Below the pieces are notes generated by a model that ran no database searches, was not told the DNA's origin, and was given only the letters and a program-made list of their open reading frames with translations. Of a stretch of DNA of 7,642 bases, positions 1 through 6,229 are shown one piece after another. Both the position numbers and the translations under genes were made by a program. The first letter of the stretch is position 1. Each line of letters opens with the position of its first letter. The stretch is from Candidatus Poseidoniaceae archaeon (GTDB taxonomy: Archaea; Thermoplasmatota; Poseidoniia; Poseidoniales; Poseidoniaceae): NCBI GenBank assembly GCA_029250385.1, contig JAQXFJ010000228.1, forward strand, positions 1-7,642, written 5' to 3'.

Positions 1-1754
1 CCATCATCTATAAACCAACCTATGATATCAGTATCAGTCCAATATCCGGCATCATCGGTATTAATTTGATAAGTGTCAGGATTGTTTGCGTCTTGGTCAC
101 AAAGGCTAGTAATATAATCAAGGCCTTCTGCATTCCATGAGTCGTCAAACGATGGGGCACCATTTTCGTCATTAGTCACAAATTCGGTATCGACGAACTT
201 AATACAATGGAATTCCCATTCATCGACATTACTGTCATCATCACCGTCGTCATCACCATAATTACAGATATCATCACGAACCCACTGTATCTCGACGTCA
301 TCGTTGGTGACAACAGCCGCTACAAGAGTGTAGCATCCTACATCAGTTAACAAGTGGTTTATGTCTACGTAGTAGATCATATAGCCATCACCCATGTCTG
401 TGAATTCTGTAGGCTGGATAGTCATTGATGTTATCGCATTTCCATCCATGTCATAGAGGTCAAAATGAACTCTATTTACATTGTCAAAACCAGTATAAAT
501 TGAAAATTCAGGAACAGAATAATCATTTAGACTGCTTGCCCAATTATCGGTAAGAGCAGCGCTGATATCTGAGTTGCCCTGTCCATCATCGCCGTTGTCA
601 TTTCCTTCATCAGCATCATATCGCTCTAAGTCTGCAGAGTTTTCATTCTCTGAGCTCTGTCCTAAGTCGTCTGTGCAATGCCAATCACCATCATGTAGTT
701 CACAGTAATACCACCATGTATCCCAAGAATTGTCAGCTTCATCATATTTACAAGACCAAACGTTTTCTCCGTCGTCAGAATTACCTTCCCATGCACAGTA
801 TCCACCATTGTAAGACTCCCAGTCAATCTCATCGTCGTTACACTCATCATCACAGTCATCATCCGCATTATCCATTCCATTCATTGGTGTAGTTCCGAAT
901 GGAAGAGCCTGATAGGGTATGGTAGTGTCTGTGCTAATGGTGAGGTAACCTCTTAACGCATAGTCACCAAGCATAGTTATTGATGAGGTTGAGGATTCAT
1001 CGCCCATTGTTTCGGTTAGGGTCATTGAATTAACAACCAGATCCATTCCAAGAGTGAATGTCATGGTCATCGAGTAACCCATTCCATCATCCATTATTGT
1101 CGAGAATGCGTATCCGTTATCAGTGGCTAAGCCAGCTTCAAACAATGCAGTAGATGGGTCAAATGTGTCTGGGATTTCTACTTCAGGAGTTTCCATGTCG
1201 CCCATAACCATGTTGTTATTCATGTCCATGTCATCATCATCATCATCCATGTCCATGCTATTCCAAGTACTGTACTGAGTGGCGCTGTTCATCAACATCC
1301 TTTCGCCGTTCCAGTCAACCTGAATCAATGTGGTTCCATCTTCTGCAGCGGTGATAAGTTGAGATTGTGACCACATCGTAAACCCACTGTTATCTATTTC
1401 CATGCTGGTGTAAACACCATTTGGGCTGTAAGCATTTACCGAGACCCAGTTCAATTGTTGGTCTTGCCAGGAGTCATCTGTGCCTTCCATTGTCATACCC
1501 ATCGTTTGGTCTGCGCTGGGTCCGTTATCCATCAAAGTGATGAAATCAGCAATTGAATTTTTCAAGACCATTTCAGTTAGACATGCATTGTTATTTGTTG
1601 CATTTTTATCATAATTGTAGGCTGTTTCGTCTGCATTGCAGCCGGGGATTTCAACGATTGCGTCAACGATTGAGTCAATGTCTTCGTCGGTTAAATCCAT
1701 ACATCCGGCCAGAACAATCGAACAGGCAAAAAGCACTGCTAGTATTTTCTTCAT
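1..1754 (-). CDS. Large acidic secreted lipoprotein, C-terminus beyond window
   Basis: The frame is open from the ATG at 1754 to the left edge (584 codons), so the gene is partial. Residues 1-18 form a lipoprotein signal: Lys-Lys, a hydrophobic stretch, then the lipobox LAGC with Cys18 as the predicted lipidated residue, so the mature protein should sit on the outer face of the membrane. Residues 39-58 (GCNADETAYNYDKNAT, then NNNACL) resemble the short Cys-bounded motif (CTDPxAxNYxxxAxxxxxxC) common in secreted proteins of marine microbes. Six consecutive Asp lie at 170-175. Residues 296-365 are rich in Asp, Trp and Cys (C301, C305, C320, C335, C351, C360), suggesting disulfides and possibly metal binding. 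A D-x-D-G-D segment at 501-505 loosely resembles a calcium loop. I do not recognise the family as a whole. The start is supported by the lipobox and by a box A-like element 26-27 nt upstream; there is no Shine-Dalgarno sequence. Confidence 0.85.
   Translation of the reverse strand, partial: MKKILAVLFACSIVLAGCMDLTDEDIDSIVDAIVEIPGCNADETAYNYDKNATNNNACLTEMVLKNSIADFITLMDNGPSADQTMGMTMEGTDDSWQDQQLNWVSVNAYSPNGVYTSMEIDNSGFTMWSQSQLITAAEDGTTLIQVDWNGERMLMNSATQYSTWNSMDMDDDDDDMDMNNNMVMGDMETPEVEIPDTFDPSTALFEAGLATDNGYAFSTIMDDGMGYSMTMTFTLGMDLVVNSMTLTETMGDESSTSSITMLGDYALRGYLTISTDTTIPYQALPFGTTPMNGMDNADDDCDDECNDDEIDWESYNGGYCAWEGNSDDGENVWSCKYDEADNSWDTWWYYCELHDGDWHCTDDLGQSSENENSADLERYDADEGNDNGDDGQGNSDISAALTDNWASSLNDYSVPEFSIYTGFDNVNRVHFDLYDMDGNAITSMTIQPTEFTDMGDGYMIYYVDINHLLTDVGCYTLVAAVVTNDDVEIQWVRDDICNYGDDDGDDDSNVDEWEFHCIKFVDTEFVTNDENGAPSFDDSWNAEGLDYITSLCDQDANNPDTYQINTDDAGYWTDTDIIGWFIDD
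1231..1247. repeat. Trinucleotide run coding for poly-Asp
   Basis: On the minus strand five GAT codons followed by GAC encode Asp170-175 of the lipoprotein. The run is flanked by a 10-bp direct repeat, CATGTCCATG, at 1221-1230 and 1248-1257. Such a run can expand or contract by slippage in whole codons without breaking the frame. Confidence 0.7.
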
Positions 1755-1776
1755 GGTAATAACTGACGACTCTTGG

Positions 1777-1784
1777 TTAATAAA
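1777..1784 (-). promoter_or_regulatory. Putative box A of the lipoprotein gene
   Basis: The minus strand reads TTTATTAA, centred 26-27 nt before the A of the ATG at 1754. That is the usual box A to transcription-start distance in archaea, so transcription may begin at or very near the start codon (leaderless mRNA). The element lies within a small inverted repeat (TGGTT/AACCA, 1774-1787). Called from spacing and composition only. Confidence 0.4.
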
Positions 1785-1818
1785 CCAATCACCGACCAAT
1801 AATAACCTAAATTACCGC

Positions 1819-1826
1819 TTAATTGA
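1819..1826 (+). promoter_or_regulatory. Putative box A of tRNA-Gln
   Basis: TTAATTGA is centred about 31 nt before the first base of the tRNA. This fits an archaeal box A with a short 5' leader to be trimmed by RNase P. The match to consensus is weak. Confidence 0.3.
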
Positions 1827-1853
1827 AAAAGACATTACGGTAGGGAATGTCAT

Positions 1854-1929
1854 AGTCCCTTAGTGTAGCGGTCCATCATGGAGGATTCTGGTTCCCCCGA
1901 CCTCGGTTCAAATCCGAGAGGGACTACCA
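1854..1929 (+). tRNA. tRNA-Gln (anticodon CTG)
   Basis: A full cloverleaf can be drawn. The acceptor stem AGTCCCT (1854-1860) pairs with AGGGACT (1919-1925), with discriminator A at 1926 and an encoded CCA at 1927-1929. The T arm is CTCGG-TTCAAAT-CCGAG (1902-1918). The anticodon loop TTCTGGT (1886-1892) places CTG at 1888-1890 after the invariant T33, so the tRNA reads CAG. The D arm has a short 3-bp stem (GTG/CAT) with GG in the loop. The 5' AGTCCC and A1-U72 pair match archaeal tRNA-Gln; bacterial tRNA-Gln usually has U1-A72. In archaea this tRNA is normally charged with Glu and converted to Gln by GatDE. The anticodon stem contains an A-C mismatch (1882 with 1896). The gene ends 12 nt from the stop of the convergent 79-residue gene. 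Confidence 0.93.
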
Positions 1930-1941
1930 ACTCTGTTGAAA

Positions 1942-2181
1942 TTATTCTTCCTCAGGTGGCTTTTGGGCTGGAAACCTAATCCTTAGTGTAGATTGGGTTA
2001 CGCTAGAGATTGTCCCGAATAGTAAAACGATTAATAGTAGGAAACAAGCAGAAAATAAGCAGAACAAAATATTGTAGTCTTCATTCCAACCGGTGTCGAA
2101 TGGCTTGAACTTGTACATTATGTAAGCAAGAGAAACCGCCCAAAATATAGCAAGAGGCCAAAAACTCTCGCGTTTGCTCAT
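1942..2181 (-). CDS. Small two-helix membrane protein, function unknown
   Basis: This 79-residue protein has two predicted transmembrane helices, at about residues 7-23 and 37-59. They are joined by a short loop containing Trp32, Asn33, Glu34 and Asp35. The N-terminus (MSKRE) is basic and the C-terminus ends in PPEEE. By the positive-inside rule both ends would be cytoplasmic, since KR is at the start and Arg67 and Arg69 follow helix 2. I do not recognise the family. A box A-like element 26-27 nt upstream and the coherent helix pattern support it as a real gene. It lies 53 nt downstream of the DUF2135-like gene on the same strand and could be co-transcribed with it or have its own promoter. 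It converges on the tRNA. Confidence 0.7.
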   Translation of the reverse strand: MSKRESFWPLAIFWAVSLAYIMYKFKPFDTGWNEDYNILFCLFSACFLLLIVLLFGTISSVTQSTLRIRFPAQKPPEEE

Positions 2182-2203
2182 ACATTGGATTTTGCATCTT
2201 TTG

Positions 2204-2211
2204 AATTAAAT
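2204..2211 (-). promoter_or_regulatory. Putative box A of the 79-residue protein gene
   Basis: The minus strand reads ATTTAATT, centred 26-27 nt before the ATG at 2181. This is the same spacing as at the lipoprotein gene and suggests a leaderless start. No Shine-Dalgarno sequence precedes the ATG. Confidence 0.4.
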
Positions 2212-2234
2212 GTATCGCCGGCAGTTGACATGTC

Positions 2235-3194
2235 TTAGTCAAAGGAATCATATTTCTTGGCCAGATCATCTTGCTTGCCAATGGTAAATCCTGTCACCAT
2301 TTGCATGGCTGAACCGTATTTTATCATGCCAGAGTATTCCTGTACCTTACCAAATATTGTCACTCTTAAGCGATACTTTGTTTTCTTCTTTGTACGGCGT
2401 TTTCTATGATATTTGTAGAAATGGACGCCGACTTTGTAGCTGCCCTTTGGTGGATTATTAGTCCACACCACATTCTCAACCGGATTATTACTGACCGGTT
2501 TTACATTCATATCGACGTCAAGTTCTCCCCTACATTCGCTTTCCTTATTATTGAAATATATTCTTTCACCAGACGGGCAGAATAAATGCAAGTCTAAATC
2601 GTTGTAATCGTCCCATGCTAGTGATACTTGTACCGCACCTGATTTTCCACCTTCACGCTCAAGTCTTTCATCCAAGTCGTCATTTTCAGGGGGTGCTTCT
2701 TCGACAATGATACCTGAACCAACCATTTCAGTTTCAACAAATGTTGCGTGTTCTTCTAACTCATCTTCATTTTTTTCAATCCACTCGCCTCTAGCAGCTA
2801 GTTCCATAATGCGCTCTTCATCAGTGAGGTCATCTTCTACGACTTCTTCAATTTCTGGAAGCTCGCCGATGATGTCTTCCAAAATTAAGCGAAGTTCCAT
2901 GATGTTGGTATTTCTCTCGCCATCTCTGGTTTTCCATTGGTCATACTGCTTCTCATTTAATTCTTCAATCTGCACAGTTCGTTCAACAGGTGGATGGTTT
3001 TCTATTGACTCTTCATTTTGAGCAATAACAGTGGTCGAGGTGTTGACGTTAGTTAGTGGAGGGAGGTCAGGTGCATACTTTTTCCTCCTCGCCTCTCTAA
3101 GTAACCGCATATTTCTGCGTTTATTTAGTTTGTAAGCCGTATACAGCGTAGCAGATGTTGCTAGACTAATACCGCCCACAATGAGTGGTCCCAT
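2235..3194 (-). CDS. Membrane-anchored protein with DUF2135-like domain
   Basis: This 319-residue protein begins with a hydrophobic segment (about residues 3-21) followed at once by a strongly basic stretch (KLNKRRNMRLLREARRKK, 22-39). This predicts a single N-terminal anchor with the rest of the protein in the cytoplasm. Residues about 105-182 are very acidic and probably helical or disordered. Residues about 186-290 carry the signature of the DUF2135 (YfaP-like) beta-sandwich: VSLAWDDYNDLDLHLFCPSGE (split across 190-210), then GELDVDMN (223-230), PVENVVW (238-244) and GSYKVGVHFY (251-260). A basic patch, KYHRKRRTKKKTKYR (261-275), interrupts the end of the domain. The biochemical role of this domain is not established; the conserved Asp residues may bind a metal. 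The gene starts 50 nt after korB but has its own box A-like sequence, so it may be transcribed separately. Confidence 0.8.
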   Translation of the reverse strand: MGPLIVGGISLATSATLYTAYKLNKRRNMRLLREARRKKYAPDLPPLTNVNTSTTVIAQNEESIENHPPVERTVQIEELNEKQYDQWKTRDGERNTNIMELRLILEDIIGELPEIEEVVEDDLTDEERIMELAARGEWIEKNEDELEEHATFVETEMVGSGIIVEEAPPENDDLDERLEREGGKSGAVQVSLAWDDYNDLDLHLFCPSGERIYFNNKESECRGELDVDMNVKPVSNNPVENVVWTNNPPKGSYKVGVHFYKYHRKRRTKKKTKYRLRVTIFGKVQEYSGMIKYGSAMQMVTGFTIGKQDDLAKKYDSFD

Positions 3195-3214
3195 GGATGC
3201 ATTTGCACAGTGCT

Positions 3215-3224
3215 ACTATATTGG
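3215..3224 (-). promoter_or_regulatory. Putative box A of the DUF2135-like gene
   Basis: The minus strand reads CCAATATAGT, with the AT core about 25-27 nt before the ATG at 3194, inside the korB to DUF2135 gap. There is no Shine-Dalgarno sequence before this ATG. The arrangement fits leaderless transcription and argues against this gene depending only on the kor transcript. Confidence 0.35.
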
Positions 3225-3244
3225 AGATTGGGTCTCAGGTCATT

Positions 3245-4300
3245 TCAAGAAAGGAATGCTGAATTAATCTTGTTCAACATGTCTTTTCCTGGCCTCAATT
3301 CTGCATCTGGGACATCGATAAGTGCTGTATCGACCAGTCCCAAGTCTTCGATTAATGATGCTTTGGTGTTATCAAAATACAACAGACCAGTGACGTGCTT
3401 TGCATCAGTTTCTGCTTCATGCAGGGCAGTTAGTGCCGCAACAGCATTACTCGGGTCGTGTTCGTCAGAAATTGTTTCTAGTCTAATTGTTGATCCGTCG
3501 TGCAGAGTTATATCTCTAAAATGTCCTTCAGGGACTTCAACTTCAGTGATTGGGTTGAAATGCGGAATATAATCAGTCATGTGTAGAGTAACTTCATTTT
3601 CCTTGACATAGCCATAAGATTTCATTGACTCATCGTTATTGTTGAATGTTACACAAGGTGAAATTACGTCGATTAAGGCGAATCCTTTGTGAGACATTGC
3701 TGCCTTTAACAGGGCATTTAATTGTTTTTTAGAACCAGAAAAAGATCTGGCCACAAAAGTACATCCTAGGTTGATTGCTAGTGCGCATAGGTCAATAGGT
3801 TGAGTTTTATTGATTGGCCCTTTCTTCTTTTTCGAACCGATATCTGCGGTAGCAGAATATTGTCCTTTTGTTAAACCGTAAACACCGTTATTTTCTAAGA
3901 CATAAACCATATCCATATTTCTTCTAATAGCGTGAATAAGTTGGCCAATTCCAATAGATGCAGAATCGCCATCACCAGAGACTCCAATGTATAGCAGGTC
4001 CTTGTTTACAGCATATGCTCCAGTGGTTACTGATGGCATTCTTCCGTGGACAGTATTGAATCCATGAGATTGTCCAAGATAGTATGCTGGTGTCTTTGAA
4101 GAGCAACCAATACCAGACATCTTAGCGATTTTATGAGGTTTAATCCCGTTTTCCCACGCCGCGTTAATTATCACATTTGAAATTTGGTCGTGACCGCAAC
4201 CAGGACAAAGAGAAGACTTTCCACCGGTGTAACTATCCTTGGGCTCATTAATCACATTCAGTTTTATAGCTCTTGCCGGGCGTTCTGGCTTTTCACTCAT
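3245..4300 (-). CDS. korB: 2-oxoacid:ferredoxin oxidoreductase, beta subunit
   Basis: This 351-residue subunit binds thiamine pyrophosphate and an iron-sulfur cluster. With KorA it decarboxylates a 2-oxoacid, most likely 2-oxoglutarate, to the acyl-CoA while reducing ferredoxin in the cytoplasm. Visible motifs are CPGCGH (Cys32, Cys35), GIGC (Cys66) and SPC (Cys216), which give the four cysteines expected to ligate one [4Fe-4S] cluster. The TPP/Mg2+ motif starts at GDGD (109-112) and ends at ENNGVYGLTKGQ (136-147). The C-terminal part (LHDGST, about 255-260, and ALHEAE) matches the two-subunit KorB type. Length is normal for the family. The start is certain: AAGGAGGG lies 6 nt upstream, and the ATG overlaps the korA stop as ATGA, indicating translational coupling. 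Pyruvate or another 2-oxoacid cannot be excluded from sequence alone. Confidence 0.95.
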   Translation of the reverse strand: MSEKPERPARAIKLNVINEPKDSYTGGKSSLCPGCGHDQISNVIINAAWENGIKPHKIAKMSGIGCSSKTPAYYLGQSHGFNTVHGRMPSVTTGAYAVNKDLLYIGVSGDGDSASIGIGQLIHAIRRNMDMVYVLENNGVYGLTKGQYSATADIGSKKKKGPINKTQPIDLCALAINLGCTFVARSFSGSKKQLNALLKAAMSHKGFALIDVISPCVTFNNNDESMKSYGYVKENEVTLHMTDYIPHFNPITEVEVPEGHFRDITLHDGSTIRLETISDEHDPSNAVAALTALHEAETDAKHVTGLLYFDNTKASLIEDLGLVDTALIDVPDAELRPGKDMLNKINSAFLS

Positions 4301-6084
4301 AGCTGTCCCTCCTTCAAGGTCTTTAGAATTAAATCAGCGTAAATTTTTCCTCTTGGCGGCATACCGTCTGAGTATGCTACGCTGAGTAATTTTGGTACTA
4401 AATGGATTGGAATTTCCTTTCTTAATATGCCATACAATTGCCCATCTCGGTTAATTTCTAACACAATTGTTTTCTCATGTCGGTCAATGAAATTTTCTAT
4501 TTCACTGTGTGCTGGTAGCGCTCTTAGCCTACATTGGCTAACTTTGATACCAGTTGCTTCGAGTATGTCGTCAATTTCTTGGATGGTATTTTCCATGCTG
4601 CCAAGATAAACTATTCCGATTTCACATTCTTTCTCTTCACGCAAAATAGGTGCAGGTAGTTGGTCTCTTGCGCTGTCAATCTTAGTGCGCAATCTAGTCA
4701 TTAATTGTAGATAATCATGTGGTTTTTCGGAATATACTCCCATGGGGTTGTGACCAGTTCCTCGGTATAGGATAGGTGCCATGCCTGAGCCTGGAAGAGT
4801 TCTATATGGTATTCCATCACCATCGACATCAAGATATCTGCCAAATTCTTCAAACGCTTCAAACACATCACGGTCTCGAACAACTTTTCCTCTATCCATT
4901 TCTTGGGTAGGGTACTCGAATCCAGAACAAGCCCAACGGTTCATTCCTAGGTCTAAATCGCTCATGCCAAATACCGGTGTTTGGAATCTTTCGGTATAAT
5001 CAAAGGCTCGCCAACCAAATTCAAAACATTCCTCCACCGTACCAGGGAACAGCACAATGTGTTGTGTGTCACCGTGACTGCCTTCGTAAAGCATGGTGAT
5101 GTCTGATTGTTGAGTTCTAGTCGGTAGACCAGTTGAAGGCCCTACTCTGCAAACATCCCAAAATACGGACGGAATTTCTGCAAAGTATGCAAGCCCAATA
5201 AATTCCTGCATTAATGAAATTCCCGGTCCAGAAGTTGCAGTCATGCCTCTGCCTCCAGCCCAGCCGGAGCCGAGAACCATACCAGCAGCTGCCAGTTCAT
5301 CTTCTGCTTGAATTACCGCACAGGTAGATTCTCCATCATCATTAGTTCTAATTTGTGGAATCCACTCTATCATGCCCTCGGCCAGTGATGATGAGGGGGT
5401 AATTGGATACCATGCTAATAGTTGGGCGCCACCAAATAATGCGCCTAGAGCGATTGCTTCATTGCCTTCAACAAAGAATTGTGGGGTTTCGATGGCCCTC
5501 TCTTCTACTATGTATGGGTCTTGCTTAGACAGGTTTTCGCGAAAGTATGATCTGCCCATTTCTAAAGCAGTAGTGTTTAATTCAATTGCCGACGCTTTAC
5601 CTTTGAATTGTTTCTTGACAGCAGATTCTAGGGCTGCTTGTTCTATTCCCAAAATCTCAGCAAGCGCACCGACATAGACAATGTTAGTAATTAACTTCGC
5701 CAGTTTTGGATTAATCTTACGTGCAATCTGATTCATTGGTATAGGATATGATACTATGTCACCACGGTTCATCTCAAGTTTTGAATTCTCGTTCCACACA
5801 ACTACAGTGCCTGGTTCTAATGCCGCTAAATCTTCTTCCCAGGTTGCTGGATTAACCAGTACTTGGATATCAGTCCGATTGCCTGGTGCTTGATAACCAT
5901 GGTCTGAAAGCCTAATTATGTACCATGTGGGTAAACCAGAGATATTTGATGGAAACAGATTTTTTCCGCTAACAGGCACACCCATATCAAATAATGATTG
6001 AAGTAAAATGAGATTCGCTGATTGTGAACCTGTGCCGTTTGCTGTTGCAATATTAATTGTGAAATCATTGGCAATGTTTTCCAT
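4297..6084 (-). CDS. korA: 2-oxoacid:ferredoxin oxidoreductase, fused gamma-alpha subunit
   Basis: This 595-residue partner of KorB has the gamma domain first (about residues 8-185; ATANGTGSQSAN near 13-24) and the alpha domain after it (about 205-440), then a C-terminal alpha-type domain (about 485-570). Diagnostic alpha motifs are AWYPITPSSS (224-233), SGPGISLMQEFIGLAYFAEIP (split across 285-305), GPSTGLPTRTQQSD (315-328) and DVDGDGIPYRTLPG (419-432). The last two are typical of the KorA branch that makes a two-subunit alpha-gamma/beta enzyme, as in haloarchaea and actinobacteria. The ATG at 6084 is chosen because AAAGGAG precedes it by 10 nt and the gamma domain begins directly after. The frame continues upstream to a TTG at 6192, but those 36 codons have no family resemblance. 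No ferredoxin-like delta gene is adjacent, so electrons should pass to a free ferredoxin. Confidence 0.95.
   Translation of the reverse strand: MENIANDFTINIATANGTGSQSANLILLQSLFDMGVPVSGKNLFPSNISGLPTWYIIRLSDHGYQAPGNRTDIQVLVNPATWEEDLAALEPGTVVVWNENSKLEMNRGDIVSYPIPMNQIARKINPKLAKLITNIVYVGALAEILGIEQAALESAVKKQFKGKASAIELNTTALEMGRSYFRENLSKQDPYIVEERAIETPQFFVEGNEAIALGALFGGAQLLAWYPITPSSSLAEGMIEWIPQIRTNDDGESTCAVIQAEDELAAAGMVLGSGWAGGRGMTATSGPGISLMQEFIGLAYFAEIPSVFWDVCRVGPSTGLPTRTQQSDITMLYEGSHGDTQHIVLFPGTVEECFEFGWRAFDYTERFQTPVFGMSDLDLGMNRWACSGFEYPTQEMDRGKVVRDRDVFEAFEEFGRYLDVDGDGIPYRTLPGSGMAPILYRGTGHNPMGVYSEKPHDYLQLMTRLRTKIDSARDQLPAPILREEKECEIGIVYLGSMENTIQEIDDILEATGIKVSQCRLRALPAHSEIENFIDRHEKTIVLEINRDGQLYGILRKEIPIHLVPKLLSVAYSDGMPPRGKIYADLILKTLKEGQL
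4307..4314 (-). promoter_or_regulatory. Shine-Dalgarno sequence of korB
   Basis: AAGGAGGG on the minus strand lies 6 nt before the korB ATG and inside the end of korA. It is the strongest ribosome-binding site in the window and fits coupled translation across the ATGA overlap. Confidence 0.85.
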
Positions 6085-6229
6085 CGGATTATTTCTCCTT
6101 TGGCAGAGTTTCCTCGCCCTTAACGCTAGGGGTTGGCATACACTCTTTGAACATGTTGCTTGTAATGTAGTATGAATAGCGCTAGTTTCCAATAGTGAAA
6201 CTCAAAACCAAACGCGTTGTGCGACCATC
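6085..6229. promoter_or_regulatory. Divergent promoter region between korA and the cyclophilin gene
   Basis: This 145-bp region must hold the promoters of korAB (leftward) and the prolyl isomerase gene (rightward). I see no convincing box A for either. It contains two perfect 8-bp palindromes, TAGCGCTA (6177-6184) and AACGCGTT (6211-6218), whose centres are 34 bp apart. Palindromes this short are expected by chance about once in such a region, so an operator role is only a possibility. Confidence 0.45.
6095..6101 (-). promoter_or_regulatory. Shine-Dalgarno sequence that sets the korA start
   Basis: AAAGGAG on the minus strand lies 10 nt before the ATG at 6084. It favours this start over the TTG at 6192 and implies that the korAB mRNA has a 5' leader. 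Confidence 0.75.

Noticed and set aside
662..880. Minus-strand Met/Thr-rich ORF
   Set aside because: It is an out-of-frame shadow of the lipoprotein gene, created by its repeated GAT/ATG content.
1553..1863. Two overlapping plus-strand ORFs opposite the lipoprotein N-terminus
   Set aside because: They lie antisense to the signal peptide and mature start of the lipoprotein; the second runs into the tRNA and neither resembles a protein family.
2707..3021. Plus-strand Ser-rich ORF
   Set aside because: It is the antisense shadow of the acidic Glu-rich segment of the DUF2135-like gene, where GAA/GAG/GAT codons read as Ser/Phe-type codons.
3210..3572. Plus-strand 120-codon ORF opposite the end of korB
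   Set aside because: Fully antisense to conserved KorB sequence, with no domain resemblance.
5372..5677. Plus-strand 101-codon ORF opposite korA
   Set aside because: Antisense to the conserved gamma/alpha junction and YPITPSS region of KorA.
6085..6192. Upstream extension of korA to a TTG at 6192 (36 extra codons)
   Set aside because: The extension has no resemblance to the gamma domain, begins with TTG, and bypasses the ATG at 6084 that has a good Shine-Dalgarno sequence.
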